Shown piece by piece: positions 33,488 to 44,027 of a DNA stretch of 64,000 bases. Location: NCBI RefSeq assembly GCF_002278075.1, contig NZ_CP022989.1, positions 4,314,889-4,378,888 on the forward strand, read 5' to 3'. The notes beneath the pieces are model-generated. The model did not search any database. It saw only the letters and a program-made list of their open reading frames with translations, and was not told where the DNA came from. Position 1 is the stretch's first letter; each line of letters starts with the position of its first letter. The DNA comes from Paraburkholderia aromaticivorans (GTDB lineage: Bacteria > Pseudomonadota > Gammaproteobacteria > Burkholderiales > Burkholderiaceae). The translations under genes were made by a program, and so were the position numbers.

Positions 33488-34624
33488 CTATTTCTTCATC
33501 AACGCGTGCCGCGCAAGCGTAATCGTGAATACGCATCCGACGCCCGGAATGTCGCGCACGCTCAGAATGCCATCGTTCAATTCGACGCTTCGGCGTGCGA
33601 TCGACAGGCCGAGCCCAAGCCCGGATTTGTCCGTTCCGAACTGGGTAAATGGCAGAAACATGGCTTCTGCCTTGCCAGCCGGGAGGCCGCCGCCATAATC
33701 CTTAACCTCGATGAGAATCTTGTCGGCGACCGCATAGGCGTTCAGCGTGACCTCGGTGTTGGGTCGGGTGAATTTGAAGGCGTTCTGCAAGAGGTTACCG
33801 AGCGCCGAATACAGGAGGTCCCGGTTGCCGCTGACCGCGAGATGGGGATCGACCGATGTCACCACAAAGCCGCATCCGCGTAGTTGCGCGGCCAGATTTG
33901 CCGCGTGCTTCGTTTCATTGATGAAGTCCGACAGCGAAAACAGCGTCCATTTGGCGCTGTCGCCAGCGGGGATGCGAGCGTCTTCGATCGAATGGTCGAT
34001 GAGTTTGCCCAAGCCCGCGAGGCTCCTTTCCAGCACCGCGCCAGTCGCACCGAACAAAGGCAGATTTCCGGCTTTTGCGGCGGCAAATGCAAGATTCGCC
34101 GTATGGAGGAAATTGCGAAGCTCATGGGCAAAGGAGCCAATGCGCTCGCCTTCCTCGCGGGCAAACTCAGTAGCCAGATTGAAATCCCGCTGATAACTGA
34201 ACTCAGTAACGGCATCAGCGATTGCATTGTCCAGGCAGCGGTTCAACGTGCGGAATTCGTCAATCGAAAAGGAGGCATCGCGCTCATGAGCCAGGTCGGT
34301 AATGGCCTGACATAGATCTCCGTAATCGTGGACAACCTGATCGACCGTATACCCCAACCGTAGCAGTTCGTGACCGTGCTGAGCCGCAGCTTCGCCAATC
34401 TCCGAGCGACCGGCGTTCCCGCCTGCCGAGCCCGACACCACGACGCTGTCCGCTGGGCGATCGGATTGCTCAATGCGCAAAGTGTTGATGAGCTGTCCGA
34501 GAAACAGCGGCACGCCGTTTTCCAGTTGCTGCACGGACGCGTCGCGCGTAGGACGGTGCGCCACTTTGATCCTGCATCGGGAGATCAGCGCCTCGCGGTT
34601 GTTTGCGAGAAATGTGTGAAGCAT
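33488..34624 (-). CDS. Orphan sensor histidine kinase, probably soluble
   Basis: 378 aa from the ATG at 34624. The N-terminal 180 residues lack membrane segments and resemble RsbRD-type sensory helices (TLRHGHELLRLGYTVDQVVH-like region, DYGDLCQAI). H-box SFAHELRNFLHTA, N-box NLLQNAFKFT, G1 VKDYGGGLP and G2 GLGLGLSIARRSVE are all present. No response regulator is beside it. Input and target are unknown. Confidence 0.85.
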   Translation of the reverse strand: MLHTFLANNREALISRCRIKVAHRPTRDASVQQLENGVPLFLGQLINTLRIEQSDRPADSVVVSGSAGGNAGRSEIGEAAAQHGHELLRLGYTVDQVVHDYGDLCQAITDLAHERDASFSIDEFRTLNRCLDNAIADAVTEFSYQRDFNLATEFAREEGERIGSFAHELRNFLHTANLAFAAAKAGNLPLFGATGAVLERSLAGLGKLIDHSIEDARIPAGDSAKWTLFSLSDFINETKHAANLAAQLRGCGFVVTSVDPHLAVSGNRDLLYSALGNLLQNAFKFTRPNTEVTLNAYAVADKILIEVKDYGGGLPAGKAEAMFLPFTQFGTDKSGLGLGLSIARRSVELNDGILSVRDIPGVGCVFTITLARHALMKK

Positions 34625-35103
34625 GGTGCCTCCTGCACGGGTGCATGCCAGTTGCCGAACCGAAGTACCGGATCTGGTGTGGCGCATTCAGATCCGGAAC
34701 TCTCCATGCTCCAGCGAGAAGAGCCTGACGGGCACCCGCTTGTCAATTGCGGTCCCCGTCGGCAGCCAGATCGGATAGTGTCCGGGGAAATTGGGCTAGA
34801 GGGCCGACCTTGAGCGAGTATGTCGCTTTCATGGTAACCCGGAATCTCCACCGCCGTTCGAATAGGTAAACAAAGGCCGCCAGCGGAGTACGCAGCAAAA
34901 AAGACGCCCGCGTCAAATTCGCTCTCGTACAGCAGAAAGGTGCACGCGTTGTGGTCATTCGAATCCATTTCCATACCGCGGCCGTCAGTTCAACAGAGGG
35001 CCGGCTTGGGCCAGGCCGGGAGAATCCGTTTCGTTCCGTGATAGCATCTGCTAACTCCTGCGCAACATGTCTGGGCCACATCGCCGATACCGAGGGTAAT
35101 CGC
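34625..35103. other. Divergent intergenic region
   Basis: Separates the kinase (minus) from the DUF1275 gene (plus). No coding sequence is convincing; promoters for both are expected here. Confidence 0.5.
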
Positions 35104-35847
35104 ATGCCCATCAATTACCTTCGCAGTTTCACCAAGCCAGAACGCAGCGACGCAACAAATCGTCGCTTGGGGCGTTCGCTCGCGTTCGTCGCCGGGGCGG
35201 CCAACGCCGGCGGATTCCTTGCGGTGGGTCAATACACGTCCCATATGTCCGGCATCGTGTCGTCGCTGGCCGATAACCTCGCGCTCGGCCAGATCGATGT
35301 CGTAGTGGCCGGCCTGAGTTCCTTATTGTCTTTTCTTGTCGGGGCGGCCACATCGGCGATCCTGATCAACTGGGGGCACCGCAAGCACTTGCATAGCCAA
35401 TTCGCAGTGCCATTGATGCTCGAGGCGTCACTGCTTCTGCTCTTCGGTTTACTCGGCTCGAATCTGGAAAAGCATCGCGTATTGTTCGTCCCGGCTACGG
35501 TCTGTCTTCTCTGCTACGTAATGGGCCTGCAGAACGCCATGATCACAAAAATTTCGAGGGCGGAGATCCGGACGACGCACGTCACCGGTTTGGTGACGGA
35601 TATTGGCATTGAACTCGGCAAGCTGTTTTATTGGAATGTCGGTGGTGCAGCCGTCAATGCGGTGCGAGGGGATCGACAGAAACTGGGGCTTCTCGGATCT
35701 TTGCTTCTGTCGTTCCTGGGTGGCGGCATTGCCGGCGCAGTCGGTTTCAGGCATTTGGGGTTTGTGTCCACTATTCCGCTTGCGATCGTCCTTCTTACGC
35801 TTGCCGTTGTCCCGATCGTCGACGACATGCGTGCCTATCGGACTTAG
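35104..35847 (+). CDS. DUF1275 (YoaK-type) integral membrane protein
   Basis: 247 aa from the ATG at 35104 (GAGGG upstream). GRSLAFVAGAANAGGFLAVG, YTSHMSGIVSSLADNLALG and RTTHVTGLVTDIGIELGKLF are the two diagnostic DUF1275 motifs (H-x-S/T-G-x2). Six to seven membrane segments. Transport role unknown. Confidence 0.88.
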   Translation: MPINYLRSFTKPERSDATNRRLGRSLAFVAGAANAGGFLAVGQYTSHMSGIVSSLADNLALGQIDVVVAGLSSLLSFLVGAATSAILINWGHRKHLHSQFAVPLMLEASLLLLFGLLGSNLEKHRVLFVPATVCLLCYVMGLQNAMITKISRAEIRTTHVTGLVTDIGIELGKLFYWNVGGAAVNAVRGDRQKLGLLGSLLLSFLGGGIAGAVGFRHLGFVSTIPLAIVLLTLAVVPIVDDMRAYRT

Positions 35848-36020
35848 ACGAACGCGAGGCGGCTGGTTTGACAGCCGTCTTCATGCACACGCAAAGCGCC
35901 GCCCGAAACACCCGTGAGTTCGGGGCGATCGTCGCAATCTCGCCGAAAGACTCCCCAAGTAGAATGCGCTCCGACAATCAGAATCGGCAGCCCACTGCCG
36001 ATACAAACTCGGGGATCGTA

Positions 36021-37118
36021 ATGAGAATAAAAGGCTCGCTAATCCTTTCCACCGCATTGGGTTTCACCGCAGGTATGGCCCATGCGCAAAGCAGTGTGAC
36101 TCTCTACGGATCGATTGATGAGAGCTTCGAATACATCAGCAACCTCGGCGGCCATTCGGATTACGCGCTAGTCAGCGGCACCCAGCAACTGGGAAACCGA
36201 TGGGGTCTGAAAGGAAAGGAAGATCTCGGCGGCGGTCTCAGCGCAATCTTTCAACTCGAAAACGGATTCAGCCTGAACAACGGCAGTGCGCTGCCGAACG
36301 GGCAACTATTCGGCCGGCAGGCCTATCTCGGCATGGCTTCCGATGACAAGGGTTCGTTGACGGTCGGTCGGCAATACGATTCTGTAGTGGACTATGTCGC
36401 GCCGTTGAGCGCCACGGGTAGTTGGGGCGGCACGCTCTTCGCGCACCCATTCGACAACGACAACATCGACGAGACGTTCCGCATCGACAACTCGGTGAAG
36501 TACACGAGCGCCAACTACGCCGGATTTCAGATCGGCGGCTTGTACGGCTTCAGCAATCAGGCAGGCGCGTTCGCGGACAATCGCGCCTGGAGCATCGGCA
36601 CGAAGTATCAGAACGGGCCACTGTCGGTTGCAGCGGCTTTCATGAATATCGACAACGCGAGTTCCAGTACCGTCGGCGCCGTCTCGGGATCGCCGTACCT
36701 GTCGGTGAAGGAGCGGGTCGCCGGCGCAGGAGTGAACTATGCGATCGGGGCTGCGACGCTTGGCGCGGTTTACACGCACACAGACCTCGTTGATCGGCCA
36801 ACCATTCCCGTCAGCACGTTGAAATTCGACAACTTCGAAGTCAACGCCAGGTTAGGCATCAGTGCAGCGTGGTATGTCGGCGCGATGTACACGTACACGA
36901 AAGAGTCGATCGCCTGGTCGACGGGACGCAACAATCCGCACCGCAACGAATTCGGGTTGATGGCGGATTACCGGCTTTCGAAACGAACCGATCTTTACGC
37001 GCAGACGGTGTACGACAAAGCGTCCGGGCGGGACGTCTTTGCTGACGTCGGTAATCTGGCGGAATCGTCGTCGCAGAATCAAACCGTGGCACGCGTCGGC
37101 ATTCGAACGTCCTTCTGA
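36021..37118 (+). CDS. Outer-membrane general porin (OmpC-type, Burkholderia family)
   Basis: 365 aa. Signal peptide MRIKGSLILSTALGFTAGMA-HA, then QSSVTLYGSIDESFEY, the constant opening of this family. NRWGLKGKEDLGGGLSAIFQ and FGRQAYLGMASDDKG follow. It ends in VARVGIRTSF, with the terminal Phe needed by the BAM complex. A 16-strand trimeric porin for small solutes is expected. Confidence 0.93.
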   Translation: MRIKGSLILSTALGFTAGMAHAQSSVTLYGSIDESFEYISNLGGHSDYALVSGTQQLGNRWGLKGKEDLGGGLSAIFQLENGFSLNNGSALPNGQLFGRQAYLGMASDDKGSLTVGRQYDSVVDYVAPLSATGSWGGTLFAHPFDNDNIDETFRIDNSVKYTSANYAGFQIGGLYGFSNQAGAFADNRAWSIGTKYQNGPLSVAAAFMNIDNASSSTVGAVSGSPYLSVKERVAGAGVNYAIGAATLGAVYTHTDLVDRPTIPVSTLKFDNFEVNARLGISAAWYVGAMYTYTKESIAWSTGRNNPHRNEFGLMADYRLSKRTDLYAQTVYDKASGRDVFADVGNLAESSSQNQTVARVGIRTSF

Positions 37119-37289
37119 GGGACCGATGGGCCGGCTGTTCGTGCCGACTCGGCCAGGTTTGGGCGATGGCCAGCCGCAAGCATGGCCGCCCGAGGCTCTC
37201 GACCGGACACGCTTTATGCAGCCCCGGAACGCCAACTGCAAGGCCGCATCTAGATCTAAAGTTTGTTCGGCGGCTGCCGAAAATCAGGC

Positions 37290-37499
37290 ATGGACAACGA
37301 CGATCGCCTCCGCCCCGGCCACCCTCTCTATGAAGAGGCAATGGCCCTCGAATTGACCGTGCGCACCCTGCGCCACGCGCAAGGCAAGAAGAATCCCGAG
37401 GACGTTCTGTATGCCTCGCCGGAATGGGACGTCATCAGCGAAGAATTTGTCCGCGATCTATATCGAGCGATGGGCGGCAACCCCGCGGATTTGCACTGA
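37290..37499 (+). CDS. Hypothetical small acidic protein
   Basis: 69 aa. MDNDDRLRPGHPLYEEAMAL, then SPEWDVISEEFVRDLYRAMG. Not recognised; the ribosome site is weak. Confidence 0.5.
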   Translation: MDNDDRLRPGHPLYEEAMALELTVRTLRHAQGKKNPEDVLYASPEWDVISEEFVRDLYRAMGGNPADLH

Positions 37500-37588
37500 C
37501 GATCGGATCATACTGCGGGGAGCGCACGGCAACCGTCGATCCAGAATGTCTTCACTCGACGGTCGAGCGACAGCCTCGACGCGAGCCT

Positions 37589-38608
37589 TCAATACGAGAT
37601 GTTCCGCCCGCCCGAACCGAGCCCTCGAAGCTTTGTCACCGCAGCGCGCAACGGTGCAGTGATTCGCCAGGAGGTGGACGACTCCAGCGCCCTGATCGTC
37701 GAAGTCCTCGACGCGATCTCTTCCTGCATCAATGCCAGTTTCGCCCGCATTTCCGCGAGGGCTTTCTCGGCCTCGGCAAGGCGCTCCGCCGCGTCCACCG
37801 CCGCATCCGGTTTCGACGTATGCGTCGTGTCCGCCGGAGCACTGTAGAACTCTTCCGTGGCCAGTTCCACGCAAGGCGGTTCTTTGCGAAGAACAATGAT
37901 CATCTCGCCCCCGGTCTCCGCTCGCGCAGGCACAAAGTCGACGAGATTGAATTCGACGAAACCCATCATGAGGATAGGCTTGAGAACCTTGGACACGATC
38001 GTGCCGCTTTCGAAAACATGGCTGTGAATACCGACATGCGGAGGTGCCTTGAGCTTCTCCTTGATGCGGTTCATGTCCAGCTTATCCCCCACATGCATCG
38101 GCTTGCTCACGAATGCTTCGTCATAGTAGATCTCGCATTCGATTTGATGTTCGCGCGGAATTTCCTCGACACCTGCCAGATACTCGGCCACGAAATGGCT
38201 AAGCGCCGTATCCTGCCGGTATTTGTCGAAACTGAACTTCTTGTCCGGCAATGCGAGAAACAGAATTCCGCCAGGCTGCATCATGTCGCACAGATCGGAC
38301 AGCCATTGAATCATGTTCGGCGCATGCTCCATGACATGATTCGCGATAATGTAGTCGAACTTATCGTTGATATAGTCACGGTACCGATTCGAATGCACCA
38401 CATAATCGATATCCGGTATGTCGACAATCATGTCAGGATGTGTGCACTCCTGAACTAACTGCGCTTTATCTTTCCAGTCCAGATACCGAACGTCTGCTTC
38501 TGACTTGAAGACGGTCGGCTGATCGTACGGCCCGATTTCCAGACCGACACCCGACAGATCGATGTGTTTCAGAAGATGCCCGCGGCGAAGCGTCGTAACC
38601 AAATTCAT
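37589..38608 (-). CDS. SAM-dependent methyltransferase with C-terminal coiled-coil
   Basis: 339 aa. GVGLEIGPYDQPTV is the SAM-binding motif I, and FDYIIANHVMEHAPNMIQWL is the class-I motif with the HVMEH typical of UbiE-like enzymes. Residues about 265-310 form a coiled-coil (AERLAEAEKALAEMRAKLAL), then STSWRITAPLRA, a tail common in polysaccharide-modifying enzymes. It likely methylates a surface sugar; substrate unknown. It is followed downstream on the other strand by the acyltransferase region. Confidence 0.82.
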   Translation of the reverse strand: MNLVTTLRRGHLLKHIDLSGVGLEIGPYDQPTVFKSEADVRYLDWKDKAQLVQECTHPDMIVDIPDIDYVVHSNRYRDYINDKFDYIIANHVMEHAPNMIQWLSDLCDMMQPGGILFLALPDKKFSFDKYRQDTALSHFVAEYLAGVEEIPREHQIECEIYYDEAFVSKPMHVGDKLDMNRIKEKLKAPPHVGIHSHVFESGTIVSKVLKPILMMGFVEFNLVDFVPARAETGGEMIIVLRKEPPCVELATEEFYSAPADTTHTSKPDAAVDAAERLAEAEKALAEMRAKLALMQEEIASRTSTIRALESSTSWRITAPLRAAVTKLRGLGSGGRNISY

Positions 38609-38760
38609 GAATCACCTCTCGGCATTGGGGGGCCGGCAATTGTGCAACTTACCATGCCTTGCACGACCGGCGGCTAAAACAATCACTCCTCGCGCACATA
38701 AAAACTAAACAATTCAAGCGTAGTGCTCGACTTTCAGAGGCCAACGACGCGGCACGCCGG

Positions 38761-39858
38761 TCATCGCGCCTCCATGCCCCCCGCGCGAGCCCTCGCCGCG
38801 CTGCGCCGCCATGGGAGCCGCAAACGCATGGCCGGTTTTTCGATCACGAACCATGAGAATAGGGTCAGTGCGGTTGATATCACGAATGTGATGGACACCA
38901 TGGCAATTCTCGGATGAGAAAACTCGCCAAAAAATGCGCCCATGGTTTCGTACCCGCCGTAGAGCATCGACTGCAGGACGACGTAATGCCAGAGGTAAAA
39001 CCCGTACGAAACGCGGCCGAATCCCGCCAGCGGCCCGACATTGAGCGCCCGCACCAAAGCGGAGCGCTGCTGCGTGACGACCTTCGCGATGATCAATGCC
39101 GCGGCCAATGACGTCAGGGGGTATCCCACCGCCCGCAGCGAAAACTCAATGCCGGTTTCGCTGAACATCACAAAAGCTAGATACGCGGCGGCAGCGGGCC
39201 ACAACTTCCCGGCGCAGTATGCCCATCGGCGAGGCGCCGTCGCCAGCAAGGCGCCGATCAGAAGGCCGTCGGAATGGGTATCAAAGCCACAATAGATGCG
39301 GGCCATGGGAAGATCGAGCGACATCAGATACGAGCGCCAGCCGATCACCGTAAGCACCAGAAGCGCAATCCCGATCGAGACGCGACGTGGCCAAAGTTTC
39401 AACACGCCGAGCAGAATCAGCGGCCAAATCAGGTAAAACTGCTCCTCGACTGCCAATGTCCATGCATGCCCCGTGAGATGGGCGTCGTAGATACCGAGCG
39501 CACGCACCCAATTCATCACATAGAAGAAAGCTGGCAACACTTCCCAGCCGACTCTAAGAGAAACGGGGAATATCAGACAATAGGCTGTGACGCCCACAAG
39601 CATCAGCGATAAAGCCGGGTAAAGACGCCGGGCACGCCGCCAATAAAAGGCGGGCAAATCGATCCGGCCGGTGCGCGAATGCTCCGCTACGAGCAAACTG
39701 GTGATGAGGTAGCCGCTCAACACAAAAAAAACATCGACGCCGACATATCCGCCCCCCACCACACCCGCCAGGCCGGTATGCGCGAGAAAGACCGCGATGA
39801 CCGACAGTGCGCGTAGACCGTCGAGGCCGGCAATCCGAAGATGCTGAGGTTGATTCAT
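38761..39858 (-). CDS. Acyltransferase 3 (OafA/YrhL-type) membrane protein
   Basis: 365 aa from the ATG at 39858; the frame continues upstream without coding character. RIAGLDGLRALSVIAVFLAHTG, with the catalytic His, YVGVDVFFVLSGYLITSLL and HAWTLAVEEQFYLIWP are the family motifs; about ten membrane segments. It transfers acyl groups, often acetyl, to polysaccharide or lipid. It pairs logically with the methyltransferase upstream. Confidence 0.9.
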   Translation of the reverse strand: MNQPQHLRIAGLDGLRALSVIAVFLAHTGLAGVVGGGYVGVDVFFVLSGYLITSLLVAEHSRTGRIDLPAFYWRRARRLYPALSLMLVGVTAYCLIFPVSLRVGWEVLPAFFYVMNWVRALGIYDAHLTGHAWTLAVEEQFYLIWPLILLGVLKLWPRRVSIGIALLVLTVIGWRSYLMSLDLPMARIYCGFDTHSDGLLIGALLATAPRRWAYCAGKLWPAAAAYLAFVMFSETGIEFSLRAVGYPLTSLAAALIIAKVVTQQRSALVRALNVGPLAGFGRVSYGFYLWHYVVLQSMLYGGYETMGAFFGEFSHPRIAMVSITFVISTALTLFSWFVIEKPAMRLRLPWRRSAARARAGGMEAR

Positions 39859-40420
39859 TGGCCCATTCCGGGGCGCGCGGCGAAAAATTCCGCTACGCGG
39901 ATAGTGACATTCAATGATTTTTTGAACGTGACGGTAAAGCTGAAGCTGCGATGGTTCAGCCGCCCGGTGAGTACGTTCGGCACGAGCAATGACTGCGATC
40001 TGTGCCAGCCTCACACAGGCTTTGTCTTGCACGCGCCGTTGTTGCGATGCGTCTCCCACCATGGATTCGATCGCTGTCCGACCAGCACCAGGGAAGAACC
40101 GCATGTGGAACCGAACACTTCGCAGCATCCTGCGTGCCCGCGCTACCTTTGCTGGTCGCCAGCAACACGGTGTTGTTATTGACGCTCGGGAGGCGCCATT
40201 ACTACGCGCTGTCTCCGCAGACGCGATATGTGGCGCCCAAGGTACGGGCTTTCGTCGCCCCCATGGCCGACCATTATCGGGGACGGTGATGCAGACGGCG
40301 CGAGGCGAGCGCGAGCAGAACACCACGAGAAACCGCCAACGGCCCGCGCAATCCGCGCGTGGCCGCCACAAACCACGGCCGGAGGCCGACCCCCCGCCCG
40401 GCCATGGCCGTACGCGTCGA
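39859..40420. other. Long gap with a possible decayed LysR end
   Basis: A plus-strand frame ending at 40289 contains RHYYALSPQTRYVAPKVRAF, which resembles the C-terminus of LysR-type regulators. No intact gene is present, so this may be a remnant. Nothing else is supported. Confidence 0.35.
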
Positions 40421-41128
40421 TTACGACGGACGCTTCGGAATGTCCAACCCCTTCGCCACGGCGGGCCGCGCGACGAATGCAGCCAGCGCGCGCGTCACGT
40501 TCGGGAAATCCTGAATTCCGACGAGATCACCCGCGTCATAGAAGCCGACCAGATTGCGCACCCAAGGGAAGGTGGCGATATCGGCGATCGAGTACGTATC
40601 GCCGAGAAGCCATTCGCGCCCCTCAAGTTGCTGATCCAGCACGCCGAGCAGTCTTTTCGATTCGGCGATGTATCGATCGCGTGGACGCTTGTCTTCGTAT
40701 TCCTTGCCGGCGAACTTGTGGAAGAAACCCACCTGGCCGAACATCGGCCCAATGCCGCCCATCTGGAACATCAGCCACTGGATCGCTTCATAGCGGCCGG
40801 CGGCATCCTGCGGAATAAACTTGCCGCTTTTGTCCGCGAGATAGATCAGGATCGCACCGGACTCGAACAACGACAGCGGTTTGCCGTCCGGCCCATGCGG
40901 ATCGATGATCGCCGGAATCTTGTTGTTCGGATTGAGCGACAGAAACTCCGGCGTCATCTGATCGTTCGTATCGAAGCGCACGAGATGCGGTTCGTACGGC
41001 AAGCCCGTCTCTTCGAGCATGATCGACACCTTCACGCCATTGGGCGTGGGCAGCGAATAGAGCTGAATCCGGTCCGGATGCTCGGCAGGCCATTTCTTCG
41101 TGATCGAATAAGCGGATAGATCGGTCAT
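40421..41128 (-). CDS. Glutathione S-transferase (YghU/Ure2-like)
   Basis: 235 aa. RIQLYSLPTPNGVKVSIMLE has the thioredoxin-fold start with Asn as the likely catalytic position (TPNG), NNKIPAIIDPHGPDGKPLSL has the cis-Pro, and ESGAILIYLAD binds glutathione. The C-terminal helical domain ends DIPKRPS. This group of GSTs acts as peroxidase/disulfide reductase with two glutathiones. A start further upstream is not needed. Confidence 0.9.
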   Translation of the reverse strand: MTDLSAYSITKKWPAEHPDRIQLYSLPTPNGVKVSIMLEETGLPYEPHLVRFDTNDQMTPEFLSLNPNNKIPAIIDPHGPDGKPLSLFESGAILIYLADKSGKFIPQDAAGRYEAIQWLMFQMGGIGPMFGQVGFFHKFAGKEYEDKRPRDRYIAESKRLLGVLDQQLEGREWLLGDTYSIADIATFPWVRNLVGFYDAGDLVGIQDFPNVTRALAAFVARPAVAKGLDIPKRPS

Positions 41129-41345
41129 GTAGCGGTGTAACCCTTGTGCGAGTGCTGCGGCTTGATGGGGAGCATCGGCTTCGCCGCCGGCTGGAAGAGC
41201 GGCCCCGAAGATACCGACGCGGGACCGCCAAATATAAACCGACTCGGCACAACGCGTCGGCGGCAGGCTCGGCACGCCACGCTTGAACGGGGACGTCGCG
41301 AGCGGAGCGCCGGCTTGGGAGTGCGCCCCCCTCGCTAACCGCGAC

Positions 41346-41567
41346 TCACCACAAATCCTTGGTCGCCGTGCCGGCGCGCAAGTTATACCCTTCCCGCCAC
41401 AAGGTCGCGCCGACCGCCAGGAGCAGGGTCTTCTGCTCGCCGTCGAGCAACTCCCACGCGAGCGCCAGCCAGCTGGCGAAGCTCGCGCAGGTTTGTTCCA
41501 GGTCGACGGGCGTTTTGCCCTCCAGGTACTGCCGTTCGAACATCGAAAGAATTTTTTCGGGTGTCAT
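41346..41567 (-). CDS. Hypothetical small protein
   Basis: 73 aa from the ATG at 41567 (CGGAGA upstream). MTPEKILSMFERQYLEGKTP, then ASFASWLALAWELLDGEQKT. Helical, not recognised. Confidence 0.6.
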   Translation of the reverse strand: MTPEKILSMFERQYLEGKTPVDLEQTCASFASWLALAWELLDGEQKTLLLAVGATLWREGYNLRAGTATKDLW

Positions 41568-41764
41568 AGGCGCCGTCTCCGGGGTTGGATACGCCCAGTC
41601 TAAAGGCGGCGCACCGCGCGCGGAATGCTCCGGACGCCGACCCCGGGTTACTCCCAGGAGAACACCGGCATCCGCCCGAAATCGCCGGCCGGCACATAAA
41701 ACACGGCTCAAAAAGCGGAAAAGGCGCCGAAGCGCCCTTTCCGTCAACTCACGTCGCAGCCGTC

Positions 41765-41956
41765 TTACGGCGCGTTGCGCTTTGCATTGTCCTTGGCGTC
41801 TTCCTTAGCGTCGCCATAGGCCTTCTGCACCTTGCCCGCGCCTTGTTGCAGATCGCCCTTCAATTCTTTGCCCGGATTGTCCGTGGCCTTGCCGACGGCT
41901 TCATTGACCTTGCCCTTGACCTGCTCTGCCACACCCTTCACCTGGTCCTTGTTCAT
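41765..41956 (-). CDS. CsbD-family stress protein
   Basis: 63 aa. MNKDQVKGVAEQVKGKVNEA and VGKATDNPGKELKGDLQQGA are the CsbD consensus (VKG.A...KGK..E..G). Usually induced in general stress; function not known. Confidence 0.88.
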   Translation of the reverse strand: MNKDQVKGVAEQVKGKVNEAVGKATDNPGKELKGDLQQGAGKVQKAYGDAKEDAKDNAKRNAP

Positions 41957-42133
41957 GTTCGGCTCCACTATTTGGAATGCCGGCGCGACATTGCGCCAGT
42001 ACCCGGGTTCAGCAACGGGTGTGCCCGCCCCCCACAAGCCGCCGATTTTGACGCCTGACGCCACGGCAAAAATATTCTAAAAAAAAGCCTAAAGTTCCGG
42101 CAAAGCCGGCCGTAATGGAGCCATGGAGGTGTC

Positions 42134-42460
42134 ATGGACCGTTCACTGATTATGCTTTCGGGGTCGTCCCAAGCTGCATTGATCGATCGGGACATCGCGC
42201 ATATTGCGCGTGTGATGCGGCCGTCTTTACACGGCGATCTGGCCGGGCCGATCCTGTCGGCGGCGTATTGGCGCAACCGGCTGTACGAGTTGCTCGATGC
42301 CGGCAACCTGTCCCACGCGCAGCTATGCGCGGTCGACAGCCTTCTGCTCCAACTCGACCAGTTTCAGGCTGAACCGCAACTGGCGTGGGACGCACTGGCG
42401 CCGGCCTCCGCCGCGCTGTTTCCGCCGCCCTATCCGGCCAGCACCCACCAGAGCGCCTGA
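42134..42460 (+). CDS. Hypothetical protein
   Basis: 108 aa, ATG at 42134 with GGAGG five bases upstream. AAYWRNRLYELLDAGNLSHA, then QLCAVDSLLLQLDQF. Not recognised; possibly a Burkholderiaceae-specific protein. Confidence 0.6.
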   Translation: MDRSLIMLSGSSQAALIDRDIAHIARVMRPSLHGDLAGPILSAAYWRNRLYELLDAGNLSHAQLCAVDSLLLQLDQFQAEPQLAWDALAPASAALFPPPYPASTHQSA

Positions 42461-42521
42461 GACGCCGCGCGCCCGCACCGCCGCCCTGTCCAGGCCGGCC
42501 GGCTTCCTTTTGCTCACCAGT

Positions 42522-42552
42522 AAAAAAATGGCCGCGAACCATGCCGCGGCCT
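42522..42552 (-). terminator. Intrinsic terminator-like hairpin
   Basis: On the minus strand GGCCGCG-(8 nt)-CGCGGCC is followed by ATTTTTTT. No minus-strand gene lies directly upstream, so its role may be to block antisense transcription. Confidence 0.5.
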
Positions 42553-42746
42553 CAACACGTCGCAACGCAGGGAGTCGCGTCACGCTGCAAGCGTACACGC
42601 GCAACTGTGACAGCCGCATTTAGGCGCGCGCTCGCACTGTGACGGCGTGCCGAAGCTCGAAATTTTCTGCCCAAGCGATGTAAAAAATAGGGAAATGGGA
42701 CGACCTTAGGTCATAATGTCCGCAAAAATTCCCAGCAAGGACACCC

Positions 42747-44027
42747 GTGACCCTCGTCGCTCCGCTCGCATTGCTTCAGCAAGCGCGCGCCCGCTTCACT
42801 CAACGCGAAATCGCCGCGCATGTCGGCAAAGACATCAAGACGGTGCGTCGCTGGGAAAAAGGCGAAACACCATGCCCGGCGATGCTGGAGCCGGCCTTGC
42901 GCGATCTGCTGCAAGACCGGGCGCGAGCCGGCGGCAGCGCGGCTGGCGGTGCCCAGTTCCGTTTTATCGATCTGTTCGCGGGCATCGGCGGAATTCGCAT
43001 GGGCTTCGAGGCGCACGGCGGCGACTGCGTCTTTACGAGCGAGTGGAACGACTTTTCCACCAAGACGTATCGCGAGAATTACCCGAGCGGCGGCGAGCAC
43101 GCGCTGATCGGCGACATCGTGTCGTTTCCAGCTGAAGAAGTGCCGAGCCACGACGTGCTGCTCGGCGGCTTCCCATGCCAGCCCTTTTCGATCGCCGGCG
43201 TGAGCAAGAAAAACGCGCTTGGTCGGCCGCATGGTTTCGAGTGCACGACGCAGGGCACGCTGTTCTTCGACGTCGCGCGGATCATCGCGGCGAAGCGCCC
43301 CGCCGCATTCCTGCTGGAGAACGTGAAGAATCTGCTGTCGCACGACAAGGGCCGCACCTTCGACGTGATCCTGCAGACTTTGCGCGACGAATTGGGCTAC
43401 GAGGTGCACTACCGCGTGGTGGACGGCCAGCATTTCACGCCGCAGCACCGGGAGCGGATCATCATCGTCGGCTTTCGCGGCAAGACCGGGTTCTCCTGGG
43501 ACGACCTGCATCTGCCGGACAACGGTCCGCGCCTCGGCTCGATCCTGCATCGCACGGATGGCAGCGAACCGGTCCTGCCGTGGGACCACGACCGCTTCTT
43601 CGATCACGCGAACCGGCGCGTGCAACCCAAGTACACGCTCACGCCGAACCTCTGGACCTATCTGCAGAACTACGCGGAGAAACACCGCGCGGCGGGCAAT
43701 GGTTTCGGCTTCGGCATGGCATATCCGAACAGCGTGACGCGCACGCTGTCGGCGCGCTATCACAAGGACGGTTCGGAGATTCTGGTCTATCAGGGCGAGG
43801 CGCTGCGTCCGCGCCGCCTCACGCCACGCGAATGCGCGCGGCTGATGGGCTTTCCCGATACCTTCAGAATTCCGGTGAGCGACACGCAAGCCTACCGGCA
43901 GTTCGGCAACAGCGTCGTGATGCCGGTAATGCGCGAAGTGGCGCGCATCATGCTGCCGCATGTGCAAACCCTGCTCGCGGAGGAAACGCACCGTGGTTCG
44001 AAGCAAACTCTCTCGCTGCACGCCTGA
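42747..44027 (+). CDS. dcm: C5-cytosine DNA methyltransferase with N-terminal HTH (Dcm-type)
   Basis: 426 aa. Motif [21 protein letters not shown] (73-92), motif [11 protein letters not shown] with the catalytic Cys144, motif VI ENVKNL (191-196), motif [14 protein letters not shown] (233-242), and motifs [17 protein letters not shown] and [10 protein letters not shown] are all intact. The first 55 residues ([20 protein letters not shown]) are a helix-turn-helix. A vsr gene follows. Dcm of E. coli has a similar N-terminal extension and modifies CCWGG, but the target here is not known. Confidence 0.93.
   Translation: MTLVAPLALLQQARARFTQREIAAHVGKDIKTVRRWEKGETPCPAMLEPALRDLLQDRARAGGSAAGGAQFRFIDLFAGIGGIRMGFEAHGGDCVFTSEWNDFSTKTYRENYPSGGEHALIGDIVSFPAEEVPSHDVLLGGFPCQPFSIAGVSKKNALGRPHGFECTTQGTLFFDVARIIAAKRPAAFLLENVKNLLSHDKGRTFDVILQTLRDELGYEVHYRVVDGQHFTPQHRERIIIVGFRGKTGFSWDDLHLPDNGPRLGSILHRTDGSEPVLPWDHDRFFDHANRRVQPKYTLTPNLWTYLQNYAEKHRAAGNGFGFGMAYPNSVTRTLSARYHKDGSEILVYQGEALRPRRLTPRECARLMGFPDTFRIPVSDTQAYRQFGNSVVMPVMREVARIMLPHVQTLLAEETHRGSKQTLSLHA

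Noticed and set aside
40002..40289. Plus-strand gene ending in a LysR-like tail
   Set aside because: Only about 25 residues look LysR-like and the rest has no coding character; recorded as a gap note rather than a gene.
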